Shown one piece after another: positions 14,876-22,150 of a DNA stretch of 27,633 bases. The DNA comes from DATKZH01 sp964475955 (lineage in GTDB: Bacteria > Planctomycetota > Planctomycetia > Pirellulales > Thermoguttaceae): the NCBI GenBank assembly GCA_964475955.1, contig CAYYZY010000105.1:1-27633 (forward strand), read 5' to 3'. The notes below the pieces were generated by a model, which made no database searches, had not been told where the DNA came from, and saw only the letters and a list, made by a program, of their open reading frames with translations. Position 1 is the first letter of the stretch. Each line of letters begins with the position of its first letter. Position numbers and translations under genes: made by a program.

Positions 14876-14921
14876 CCAAAAAGAACGGCCACCCAGGGGG
14901 GCTAGTCCTCCCTGGGTAGCC
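14876..14921 (-). terminator. Hairpin with T-tract, probably ending the lipoprotein transcript
   Basis: On the minus strand GGCTACCCAGGGAGG pairs with CCCCCCTGGGTGGCC (14887-14921), followed by GTTCTTTTTGG. It lies about 140 nt after the stop of the lipoprotein gene at 15063. Confidence 0.7.
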
Positions 14922-15062
14922 AAAGACAAGTGCTTCTGTGACAATGACTTGCGCGGCTCCGACGCGCCGGCCTCGCCCCCCGATCGCCGTGCCGCTTCGC
15001 CCACCAAAGGGCCGTTGCACTATGTAAGGCAAAACACGGCAGAAATCCCCAAAACGCCTAGG

Positions 15063-15725
15063 CTAGCGCTGCACCGGGTCGGGACTTTTTTTCGCCGTCG
15101 TGGCCTCCCCCGCTGCCGCCGCATCACGCTGCCGTATGTTCTCGGCCAGCCGGTTCACCTTCTCGATCGTCTCGTCGAGGTTCTCGAAGTCCAGCAACAC
15201 GGGGTTTTCTCCCGGAAACGGCGTTGCCACCATCCCCGCCACGCGCCAGCCTTCCGATTCCCGGCGCATGGTCCAGAGGAACTCCATCGTGTGCCGCTGT
15301 CCGTTCTGGTCGAGGTCCGACCATCGGCAGGCCACGCGGGCCGCGTCGTCGGCCAGCTTCTCCACCTCTCCCACTTCGAACTGGGCCGTGTCGCTGCCCC
15401 GCGGAGCGAAGTGCTCGTTCAACTTGGCTGCCTCTTCGCGGGCTCGAACCGTGTACATCTCGAGGATTCGGGCGTCGTCGCCGCGGCGTACCGCGTCGAG
15501 GAACACGGCCGCGGCGGCTCCCGGCGAGCTTGTGTCGTTGGGGACCGTCGGCTCCGGCATGTTGGGCGCGCCGGCCGCCGTTTGGGCGCCCGAAGACGAC
15601 TCAGCGGGGGCAACTTGGGCCGAAGCGTCGGGGGGCGCGCTCTCGCCTTCGTCGTTCGATCCCTGACAGCCCGTGAGCCCTGCGACCGCAATCGCCACCA
15701 GCAGCATTTCATGCGTGCATCGCAT
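15063..15725 (-). CDS. Lipoprotein with NTF2-like/DUF4878-like domain
   Basis: A 220-residue lipoprotein. The signal contains EMLLVAIAVAGLTGC, so lipidated Cys20 would anchor it in a membrane. A Ser/Ala/Pro-rich linker (about 22-75) leads to a domain beginning AAAAVFLDAVRRGDDARILEMYT and ending near GWRVAGMVATPFPG. The pattern is helix first, then strands holding W-x-M-x-R-x-x-x-G-W-R-V. It resembles the small cone-shaped NTF2/DUF4878 fold often found on lipoproteins. Residues after 175 are charged and probably helical. ATG 15725 has CAGGAGAT upstream. No enzymatic residues can be named, and neighbours give no operon partner. Confidence 0.75.
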   Translation of the reverse strand: MRCTHEMLLVAIAVAGLTGCQGSNDEGESAPPDASAQVAPAESSSGAQTAAGAPNMPEPTVPNDTSSPGAAAAVFLDAVRRGDDARILEMYTVRAREEAAKLNEHFAPRGSDTAQFEVGEVEKLADDAARVACRWSDLDQNGQRHTMEFLWTMRRESEGWRVAGMVATPFPGENPVLLDFENLDETIEKVNRLAENIRQRDAAAAGEATTAKKSPDPVQR

Positions 15726-16286
15726 CCTATCGATCTCCTGCTCCAGAGGACCATTCCCGTTGCGCCGGGGGCGCCGCCCACCGCCGAGGGGCCCGTTCCG
15801 CAACGGCGACCACCGGGGGGCGGAGTGTCCCAGGAAGCACCATTTGAGTCAAGCCGGAAAGCTGCAAGAGCCGCTTCGAATCGGTCGGCCGCGGCCCGGC
15901 CAATGACCCTGCGCGGTCGGCTGACCGGAACGCGAAATCGCCGCGTACGATCTGCTCGCGTGCTCCCTCGCGCTCTCTGGGGACGGCCTCTGTCCCGTGC
16001 CGGGGTCCCCGCGAGGGTGGAACGCCGCGGAGGGCGTTCCCTGCAGCGAGTGTCAGCGGCGAGGAGTCCGCGAGCCGCGCACAGGCCGGGCTCTCCAGTC
16101 GCCCCGCCCCGCCCCGTCCGACCATGCAGGGGCCTTCGCGTTGTGGCGGCTGCACTTTCGAGTCCCTAGAATGTAGCAAGCGGCACGTGCGCCGCTGGCC
16201 ATTCGGCCCAAACGGAGGGGACCTCGAGGCGGCCGGCCCGGCCGGGTGGCCCCTGGAGCCCTGCAATCACCGGGAGGTAACGAATC
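15726..16286. other. Gene-free stretch between divergent genes
   Basis: No gene is supported in these 561 bp. An 8-bp stem with a 6-nt loop (GGAACGCC/GGCGTTCC, 16019-16040) is present without a T-tract. TAGAAT at 16168-16173 could be a -10 for the beta-helix gene, but no -35 lies at the right distance. GGGAGG at 16271-16276 is the ribosome site of that gene. Confidence 0.5.
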
Positions 16287-18359
16287 ATGATCGATGATTT
16301 TCAGGCCGAATCTGTCTGCCGAGCGTTGGCATGGGTCTTGGTCCTGCTGACCGCCGCTCGTGGCGCACCGGGAGCCGAGACGGTTTACTATGTCGCACCC
16401 GACGGCCAGGACTCGTACACCGGCCGCATCGCCGCGCCCGACGGGGCCGGCGACGGGCCCTTCCGCACGGTCGAGCGCGCCCGCGACGCCGTCCGCCGGT
16501 TGCACCGCGACGGCAAGTTAACGGGGCCGGTCACCGTGATGCTCCGCGGCGGGACGTACCGCCTGTCGGAGCCGTTGGTCCTCGAGCCGCAGGACTCGGG
16601 GGCCGAGCAAGCCCCGATCACCTATGCCTGCCATCCCGGGGAGAAGCCGATTCTCAGCGGCGGCCGGGAAATCACGGGGTGGAAACGGGGCGAAGGCGAT
16701 CTGTGGGAAGTTCACCTGCCGCAGGTGGAAGGCGGGGCGTGGCATTTCCGGCAGTTGTTCGTCGGCGGCCAGCGTCGTCCCCGGGCCCGCACGCCGAATG
16801 AGGGCTGGTTCCACCTCACCGGCCTGGTCAATCCCGGGGACAGGAAAGACCCGATCAACCGGAAGGCGTTTCGCTTCCGACCCGGAGACGTCCGTGCGCG
16901 CTGGACGAACCTCAACGACGTCGAAATCGTGAAGCTGTTTGGCTGGAGCGAAACGCGCCTGCCGATCGAACGCGTCGACGAAGAGAAGCACGTGTGCGAG
17001 TGCGCCGGATTGTGCAGCGGCTCCCACCGGCGGCTGTTCGACTGGTACGGGCCGAGGTATTTCGTGGAGAACGTGTTCGAGGGGCTCGACCGCCCGGGCG
17101 AATGGTACCTCGATCGCCGGACCGGCACCCTGCACTACTGGCCCATGCCCGGGGAAGTGATGAACGAAACCGAAGTCGTGGCGCCGGTCGTCGACTGCCT
17201 GGTGCAACTCGAGGGCGACGTCGCGGCCGATGCGCCGGTGGAGTACGTCGCGTTCCGCGGCCTGACGTTCATGCACGGCGGCGCCGCCTTTCCCGAAGGC
17301 GGCTACCGCGAGGCGCAGTCCGACGTCTTCGTGCCCGGCTGCATCCGCGGCACGGGCGTGCGCCACTGCCGTTTCCTGGACAATGAAATCACCCACGTGG
17401 GGACCTACGCGATCGAGCTGGCCGCCGGCAGCCAGCACAACGAGATCGTCGGCAACCACCTGCACGACCTGGGCGCCGGCGGAGTCAAGATCGACGGCCC
17501 CCGCAACCCTGCCAGCGAGCGGGAGGAAACGCGCCGCACGGCGATCACCGACAACCACATTCACGACGCCGGGCACATCTACTTCGGCGGCACGGGCATC
17601 TGGGCGGGCCACAGCGGCTACAACACGATCCGCCACAACGAGGTCCACGACCTGCTGGGCATGGGCATCTCGATCGGCTGGACCTGGTCCTACGTGCTCA
17701 CGCCCGCCCATCACAACCTGGTCGAATACAACCACGTCTACGACCTGGGCCACGGCAAGGTCGGCGCCTCGAGCGGGCTGTACACGCTCGCGCGTCAGCC
17801 GGGCACGAAGCTCCGCTACAACCTGGTGCACGACGTCGTGCGGTACACCGACGGGCCGACCCACCCGGCGTTCGGCATTCAGGTCGACAACGGCAGCGGC
17901 GAGATCCTCTTCGAGGGCAACGTGGTCTACAACGTGCCCGACGCCTGCTGGAAGCAGATGGGCAAGCGGCACACCGTGCGAAACAACGTCTTCGCGTTTG
18001 CCGACGGCTACGAGATCCTCCGCCGCAAGGACCAGGGCTCCGTGGTCTTCGAGCGCAACGTCGTGCTGTCCGACGACGGCCAGGTCTTCGGCGACAGTTG
18101 GCAGGAGCCAAACTACCAGGTCGACCACAACCTGTACTGGGATACGTCGGGCCAATCGCTCGATTTCGGCGGGTGGTCGTTCGCCCAGTGGCAGGCCCGG
18201 GGGCACGACGTGCATTCCCGGCTGGCCGATCCGGGCTTCGTCGACCCCAAGGACGGCGACTTCCGCCTCCCGCCCGATTCCCCCGCCTTGGAGATCGGGT
18301 TCGAGCCGATCGACCTCAGCCAGGTGGGCCCGCGGACCGACCGGGCGAAACGCCCGTAA
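16287..18359 (+). CDS. Exported right-handed beta-helix protein, GH141-like
   Basis: A 690-residue protein with a signal segment (about 13-30, ALAWVLVLLTAARGAPGA) after a short N-tail, so probably exported. The mature part begins TVYYVAPDGQDSYTG, followed by GPFRTVERARDAVR and GPVTVMLRGGTYRLSEPL. That is the entry motif of polysaccharide-acting beta-helix proteins annotated as GH141-like. From about 340 to 620 there are repeated strand-turn units with N and H, such as NEIVGNHLHDLG, NTIRHNEVHDLLGMG and HNLVEYNHVYDLG, marking parallel beta-helix coils. GH141 members include fucosidase and xylanase activities; which applies here cannot be told. GGGAGG precedes the ATG by 10 nt. The gene stands alone, with no SusCD-type or sulfatase partners nearby. 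Confidence 0.88.
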   Translation: MIDDFQAESVCRALAWVLVLLTAARGAPGAETVYYVAPDGQDSYTGRIAAPDGAGDGPFRTVERARDAVRRLHRDGKLTGPVTVMLRGGTYRLSEPLVLEPQDSGAEQAPITYACHPGEKPILSGGREITGWKRGEGDLWEVHLPQVEGGAWHFRQLFVGGQRRPRARTPNEGWFHLTGLVNPGDRKDPINRKAFRFRPGDVRARWTNLNDVEIVKLFGWSETRLPIERVDEEKHVCECAGLCSGSHRRLFDWYGPRYFVENVFEGLDRPGEWYLDRRTGTLHYWPMPGEVMNETEVVAPVVDCLVQLEGDVAADAPVEYVAFRGLTFMHGGAAFPEGGYREAQSDVFVPGCIRGTGVRHCRFLDNEITHVGTYAIELAAGSQHNEIVGNHLHDLGAGGVKIDGPRNPASEREETRRTAITDNHIHDAGHIYFGGTGIWAGHSGYNTIRHNEVHDLLGMGISIGWTWSYVLTPAHHNLVEYNHVYDLGHGKVGASSGLYTLARQPGTKLRYNLVHDVVRYTDGPTHPAFGIQVDNGSGEILFEGNVVYNVPDACWKQMGKRHTVRNNVFAFADGYEILRRKDQGSVVFERNVVLSDDGQVFGDSWQEPNYQVDHNLYWDTSGQSLDFGGWSFAQWQARGHDVHSRLADPGFVDPKDGDFRLPPDSPALEIGFEPIDLSQVGPRTDRAKRP

Positions 18360-18403
18360 AGCCAAAGGGGACCCCGCGGCGCCTTGTGCCCCCAACCAGG
18401 TAA

Positions 18404-18467
18404 GACGGAATGGCATTCCGTCCTACAGACACGCGTCATGGTATTCCGTCCTACAAGCACGCGTCAT
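18404..18467. repeat. Palindrome and 28-bp direct repeat
   Basis: GACGGAATG/GCATTCCGTC-type dyad at 18404-18421 overlaps a direct repeat of 28 bp: copy one 18412-18439 and copy two 18440-18467, differing at a few positions. It lies just after the beta-helix gene, at the edge of the integrase-remnant region. Confidence 0.75.
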
Positions 18468-18470
18468 CGT

Positions 18471-18647
18471 TCACGCATGCTGCGAATGAAGACTCCAGGC
18501 GGCGCCGCTTCGCAGGTCGCGCAGTGACGCGGACCGCCCAACGCCGGCCCTTCCTTTGGGTCGGAGCAATCCGTGGGCGAGAATCTTGGCGATTTCGTCG
18601 AACCGCTCCTCGGGCGTCAAATCAGCGGGGTCGTCGGATGCGAGCAT
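18471..18647 (-). CDS. Small protein of a type found near recombinases
   Basis: A 58-residue ORF beginning with ADLTPEERFDEIAKILAHGL near residues 7-26. This matches a short conserved motif (D-L-T-P-E-E-R-x-x-E-I-A-x-I-L-A-x-G-x-L-R) that I recall from small proteins beside resolvases and integrases in planctomycete genomes. After LLRPKGRA the sequence becomes low-complexity and may have lost its native C-terminus. ATG 18647 has AGGAGA 5 nt upstream; an in-frame start at 18674 is also possible. Function is unknown. Its position beside an integrase remnant supports origin from a mobile element. Confidence 0.5.
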   Translation of the reverse strand: MLASDDPADLTPEERFDEIAKILAHGLLRPKGRAGVGRSASLRDLRSGAAWSLHSQHA

Positions 18648-18738
18648 GGGTTTCTCCTGGGCGTGGAACCCCAAAAACGACCTTCGCGTAGGCGACCGGC
18701 ACGCTGTCTGGCGTGGATGGGTGAGAGAAGAGGGACTT

Positions 18739-19044
18739 GTCGCCCTCTACCCGATCCACGTGGTCTGCAAGTGGATCGGCAACACGCGGCCGGTCGCGGC
18801 CAAGCACTACTTGCAGGTGACTGACGAGCACTTCCGACAGGCTGCCGAGGGACACGCTGAAGCGGCGCATAATGCGGCGCAGCACCTGCCGGAATCGCTT
18901 GGTAAGGCCTCGTCCAAGAAATGCCAAACCCCCGTGATTCCCGAGGAATACGAGGGTTTGCGTCACTGTACGAGAGTTCAAGCTCCCCGACGAGGACTCG
19001 AACCTCGGACCCAGCGGTTAACAGCCGCTTGCTCTACCGACTGA
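18739..19044 (+). pseudogene. Tyrosine integrase C-terminal remnant abutting tRNA-Asn
   Basis: The frame reads YPIHVVCKWIGNTRPVAAKH, then YLQVTDEHFRQAA. This is the C-terminal catalytic box of tyrosine recombinases, with the nucleophilic Tyr at 18808-18810. The rest of the catalytic domain (the Arg boxes and HxxR) and the N-terminal half are missing: upstream sequence in this frame is unrelated and overlaps the opposite-strand small ORF. Downstream the frame ends in PRRGLEPRTQRLTAACSTD, encoded by the antisense strand of tRNA-Asn. That is what is expected of an integrase inserted at a tRNA 3' end. It is a relic of an integrated element, not a functional gene. Confidence 0.7.
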
Positions 19045-19055
19045 GCTATCGGGGA
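18983..19055 (-). tRNA. tRNA-Asn (GTT)
   Basis: Minus-strand cloverleaf: acceptor TCCCCGA/TCGGGGA, D arm GCTC/GAGC, anticodon stem AGCGG/CCGCT around CTGTTAA (anticodon GTT), variable GGGTC, T arm CGAGG/CCTCG with TTCGAGT, discriminator G. CCA is not encoded. Its 3' end faces the integrase remnant. Confidence 0.97.
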
Positions 19056-19067
19056 ATGGGACCACTC

Positions 19068-19096
19068 ATGATAGCGGACCTGCTACCGCCGGGCAA
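19068..19096 (-). promoter_or_regulatory. Promoter for tRNA-Asn
   Basis: Minus-strand TTGCCC (19091-19096), 17 nt, then TATCAT (19068-19073). The -10 matches five of six and lies 12 nt from the tRNA 5' end, as expected for a short leader. Confidence 0.6.
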
Positions 19097-19195
19097 GGGG
19101 ACCGGGGCGGCGGGGAGTGGGGGGCGTCTGGCCGGGGAGACGGTGTGCGGGCGAGCCGCCCGGGGGGGAGACGCCGTCGAACGGGGCGGCAGACG

Positions 19196-19639
19196 CTACT
19201 GTCGCTTCTGGTCGTCCTGCTTGGCCCGCTCCTTCTCCATCACCACGTGGTTTCCGACATCGTTGTACTCGACGCGGGACATGAAACTGCGCATGAGCAT
19301 GAGGCCCCGGCCGCTGGGGGCCTCGATATTGGCAGGGTCGGTAGGATCGGGGACGGCGGAAGGGTCGAACCCCTCGCCTTCGTCGGTGATCTCGATCCGA
19401 ATGAGGTCGGGGTTGACCCGGCACGCGATCTGGACTTGCTTGCTGGTATCCAGCTTGTTTCCATGCCGAATGGCATTGACCAGCGCCTCTTCCATGGCCA
19501 GGTGGATGCTGAAGATGTCGTGCTGGATCCAGTGGTTCTTTTCCAACTGCTCCAGGACCTCCTGGAGAATGGGCGCGCCGGCTCCTGTCTCACTAGGGAT
19601 CACACGTTCGCACTGCCAGGCCCAGCGATCTTGTGACAT
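19196..19639 (-). CDS. RsbW/SpoIIAB-like anti-sigma factor serine kinase
   Basis: A 147-residue GHKL-family ATPase of the HATPase_c_2 type. In partner-switching systems such a protein binds a sigma factor or other target, and phosphorylates a STAS antagonist to inactivate it. Motifs seen: N box MEEALVNAIRHGN near 49-61, G1 box DEGEGFDP near 86-93, G2 box GRGLMLMRSFM near 110-120. The size fits the family (about 140-160). It follows the STAS gene by 44 bp on the same strand, so the pair is almost certainly one operon. The ATG has no clear Shine-Dalgarno sequence. No cognate sigma factor or PP2C phosphatase is in the window, so the regulated target is unknown. Confidence 0.92.
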   Translation of the reverse strand: MSQDRWAWQCERVIPSETGAGAPILQEVLEQLEKNHWIQHDIFSIHLAMEEALVNAIRHGNKLDTSKQVQIACRVNPDLIRIEITDEGEGFDPSAVPDPTDPANIEAPSGRGLMLMRSFMSRVEYNDVGNHVVMEKERAKQDDQKRQ

Positions 19640-19683
19640 GGATTTCGACTAGGAGAGTATACGAGTATTGAGGAGATGGCGAG

Positions 19684-20037
19684 TCAGAAGGAGCCCAGGC
19701 CGTCCGATTCGTCTTTGCGGATGTCGAAAAGACGATCGAGCCTGGTGATCGCGAAGACCTCGTAGATTTCGGGCCGGATGCTGCACAGTTTGAGGACGCC
19801 CCCCTTCCCCTTCACCTTCTTATCGAGCGTGATGAGTTTGCCCAGCGCGGCACTCGACATGAAGCTCACCGACGAGAAATTCAGCAGCAGCTTCTTGCGG
19901 TTCTCCCCCTCCACCAGATGGAACAGCTCCTGCCCCATTTCTTGGATCCCGAGATCCTCAATGATTCGTTGGTCGCGAAAGTGAACCACCGTCACGTCGC
20001 CCACTTCGCTGACGTCCAGCCGCTGCTGTTTGGCCAT
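19684..20037 (-). CDS. STAS-domain anti-sigma factor antagonist
   Basis: A 117-residue single STAS domain protein like SpoIIAA/RsbV. Unphosphorylated it would bind the RsbW-like kinase encoded just downstream and release that kinase's target. The core reads LLLNFSSVSFMSSAALGKLI (51-70). By alignment with the D-S-S-G-L-G site of SpoIIAA, Ser62 is the phosphorylatable serine. The usual preceding Asp is Ser61 here. The length matches the family. GAGGAG precedes the ATG by 8 nt. It is first in the operon, driven by a near-consensus promoter at 20171-20198. Confidence 0.93.
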   Translation of the reverse strand: MAKQQRLDVSEVGDVTVVHFRDQRIIEDLGIQEMGQELFHLVEGENRKKLLLNFSSVSFMSSAALGKLITLDKKVKGKGGVLKLCSIRPEIYEVFAITRLDRLFDIRKDESDGLGSF

Positions 20038-20170
20038 CTGGCAAGCTCCTCTGACAATCGTACCGTGTCCGACCGTGAGTATCCGCCGCCCTTGGTGGCA
20101 GGGGGCCGGCGCTCACGCACCGCGGCTCAAGCTGCTTTCCACTGCTCGCGGGCGTTCATTTCTTCCCCAC

Positions 20171-20198
20171 ATGATAAGCCCACCAGAGTGGGTGTCAA
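20171..20198 (-). promoter_or_regulatory. Promoter of the STAS-kinase operon with dyad in spacer
   Basis: Minus-strand TTGACA (20193-20198), 16 nt, then TATCAT (20171-20176). The spacer holds the perfect dyad CCCAC-TCTG-GTGGG (20179-20192), which could bind a regulator between -35 and -10. The leader would be about 125 nt. Confidence 0.65.
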
Positions 20199-20733
20199 GC
20201 AGGCAGGAAGGCTCCCAAATTGCCATTGTGCCGAAAGCTGAGACACCTGTGCTGATAGGATGTTGGGTTTCGACCGATTTGTCAACACGACCGCGCGCCC
20301 TTTGTGGCTCTCAACCCAATATCGTGGGCCTTCTATGCGTCGGACCCGTGTTCTCGATGGGGGGTTCGAGGCGACCGCACCCTTCGGCGACGCGGCGACG
20401 CCGCTCGGCGTACCCTCGCCGTCGCCTCCTCGGGGCATTCTTACGAACGCTGGCCTAGATGCCGCACTTACCCAACTCGCGGGGGGGTGTGTCCTGGTGC
20501 CTCGGGGCGAACGGCCCGTCTCGCCGAGCGTTGACTTCCCGCAACGTCGCTGCGCACGGGCAACGTGGTTCCCCGGGCCGACGCACCTCCGCTCCGCCTT
20601 GCCGAAGCGCCCAAGTGGTTTGGGTGGCAATGGTTACCTGATCGCGGACCCTCGGCGGCGCGCGGCCGGGCACGGGATTTGCCTCTTGGCTTGGTCCACT
20701 GCGAGCATCAAGCCACCGAGAGCCGACCTGCCC
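20199..20733. other. Gene-free stretch before the exported protein gene
   Basis: Open frames cross this segment, but their products are Arg/Pro/Gly-rich with no start signals or family features. I support no gene here. It should contain the promoter of the gene starting at 20734, but none was clear. Confidence 0.5.
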
Positions 20734-21669
20734 ATGAGATCCAACCTCGCCTTCGCCGCTGCGTTGGGATTGTTCCTCGCGCTGATCCCGGTCGCGGAAT
20801 CCCGTTCTCAGGACGCGTCCCCAAGCGAACCGCACGGAACCTCCGTGGTCGTGGAGGTCGCAAGCGGCCGGGTCTTCGCCGCCGCGCTCCACCCGAGTAC
20901 GGACGATACCACCCTTTGGCTCCGTGCGCGTCATGGCACGATGAGTATCTCGCGCCCGATCCGTTGGGATCGCGTGGTCCGGGCGAAGTTCCAAGGGCAA
21001 TCGCTTTCCGCCGAGCAGTTTCGGCAGGCCATGGCAGGCGCCGAGTCACACGCGTCGACCGACCTCGCCCCGAACTCCGCTGAACCAGGCGCTTTCCGGC
21101 TGCGATCGCTCCGTTCGGCCCCGGCCGACACGGCGGCGACCGCTTCTGGCGACCGGGGCCCATCGCCGGCGGCGGGCAACGGGGCGAGCCGGGCTGAGCC
21201 CGCCCGCGTCGAATCGCTGGCGGTCGACGCCTGGGTGGCCAACTGGGACAACGACGTCGAGGTGGACGGGCTGGTGGTCGAGGTCCGTCCCCAAGGCGCT
21301 GCGGGTGCCGTCGTGGCCGCCCACGGCACGCTCGAAGTGACACTTCTCGGATGGCGGAGCGACGGGACGCGCTCAGAAGCTCCGCCGGTGCGCATCGGCC
21401 GTTGGGCCCGCGCGGTGCGGCCGGCCGACTTCGTCGGCGGTCCGGCCCGCTATCGGCTTCCCTTCCAGTCGGTCCACCCTTCTTTCCATCTCCGGTGGGC
21501 GCCCCGCGGCACGGTTCACGTTCGGCTCGGCGTGTCGGGCCAGGGCGTGTTCGACGCCACGTCGAGCTCCGTCAGAATCCGGCCGTACAGCGGCCTGCGC
21601 GACCACTTGCAGCAGACCACCGGCCAACGCTTCTACGAGGTGGAGCGGACGGGCAGGGGGCGCCGCTGA
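20734..21669 (+). CDS. Exported protein of unknown function
   Basis: A 311-residue protein with a Sec-type signal: MRSN, then LAFAAALGLFLALIPVA, with cleavage near residues 22-27. Residues 30-95 contain short strands (GTSVVVEVASGRVFAAAL, TTLWLRARHG). A Ser/Ala/Pro/Gly-rich linker at about 110-165 leads to a second, beta-rich domain (about 168-295) with VDAWVANWDNDVEVDGLVVE and HLRWAPRGTVHVRLGV. This could be an immunoglobulin-like or carbohydrate-binding sandwich. No catalytic motif is seen. ATG 20734 was chosen from the signal peptide; the ribosome site is weak. The frame continues upstream to 20260 but without protein-like composition. The gene converges with the small membrane protein gene. 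Confidence 0.75.
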   Translation: MRSNLAFAAALGLFLALIPVAESRSQDASPSEPHGTSVVVEVASGRVFAAALHPSTDDTTLWLRARHGTMSISRPIRWDRVVRAKFQGQSLSAEQFRQAMAGAESHASTDLAPNSAEPGAFRLRSLRSAPADTAATASGDRGPSPAAGNGASRAEPARVESLAVDAWVANWDNDVEVDGLVVEVRPQGAAGAVVAAHGTLEVTLLGWRSDGTRSEAPPVRIGRWARAVRPADFVGGPARYRLPFQSVHPSFHLRWAPRGTVHVRLGVSGQGVFDATSSSVRIRPYSGLRDHLQQTTGQRFYEVERTGRGRR

Positions 21670-21862
21670 GCCCCGAGTAAGGACCGGACCGTCAACAACG
21701 GCCGCAAAGGTCACTTCTCGCCCCGCGAAACGGCGTTTGCTCGCGCAGAGCGAACACCGACCTTCACTGCGCGCGATGCCAGGTACTTTTATTTGGGTAC
21801 GTTCACACCTAGCCTCCACAGTCCGCGAGCCCGGGGCGCGCCTCGCCGTGTTGGCCGAGCGG

Positions 21863-22150
21863 TCACTCGGGTTTTCTCATCGACAGGGCGTGCAGTATGA
21901 GCACGGCGCCGAAAGAGAGGAAAGACCAGCCGATCCATTCCGGTGGACGGACGGTCTTCGGGGCCACCGCCTCGACGCCCATCATATTCCCGAACGACTG
22001 GCCGGCCGCGGCGATGGGGTGGCCCGTCTGGTCGGCGACGAACTTGGTCATTTCCGGGGTCAGCACGAACGAGTCGACCATGCGGAACTGGATTCCCACC
22101 AGCAGCAGCACCAGCCCCAGCAGAAACCACTGATTTCGGTTCAGTTCCAT
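21863..22150 (-). CDS. Small two-helix membrane protein
   Basis: A 95-residue protein with two predicted membrane helices. WFLLGLVLLLVGIQFRMV lies near the N-terminus and WIGWSFLSFGAVLILHAL near the C-terminus, joined by a polar loop of about 45 residues. The short tail MRKPE is basic, so both ends probably face the cytoplasm. No family is recognised. ATG 22150 has GGAGG 7 nt upstream; the longer frame to 22300 lacks a signal and has noncoding composition. Confidence 0.8.
   Translation of the reverse strand: MELNRNQWFLLGLVLLLVGIQFRMVDSFVLTPEMTKFVADQTGHPIAAAGQSFGNMMGVEAVAPKTVRPPEWIGWSFLSFGAVLILHALSMRKPE

Larger units (their letters stand above)
14532..15062 (-). other. Leader and spacer region upstream of copy 2
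   Basis: No gene is supported in these 531 bp. The part around 14700-14870 is clearly richer in A and T than its surroundings, as expected of a promoter region. The stretch also carries the candidate promoter at 14740-14767 and a terminator hairpin at 14876-14921. Confidence 0.5.

Noticed and set aside
18921..19652. Plus-strand frame containing RTRTSDPAVNSRLLYRLSYRG-like sequence
   Set aside because: This peptide is the translation of the antisense strand of tRNA-Asn and then of the RsbW-like gene, not a separate gene.
20127..20630. 167-codon minus-strand frame upstream of the STAS gene
   Set aside because: It overlaps the STAS promoter, has a low-complexity Arg/Gly/Pro composition and lacks a start signal.
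20260..20733. Upstream extension of the 20734 gene to 20260
   Set aside because: The added 158 residues have noncoding composition and would bury the clear signal peptide that begins at 20734.
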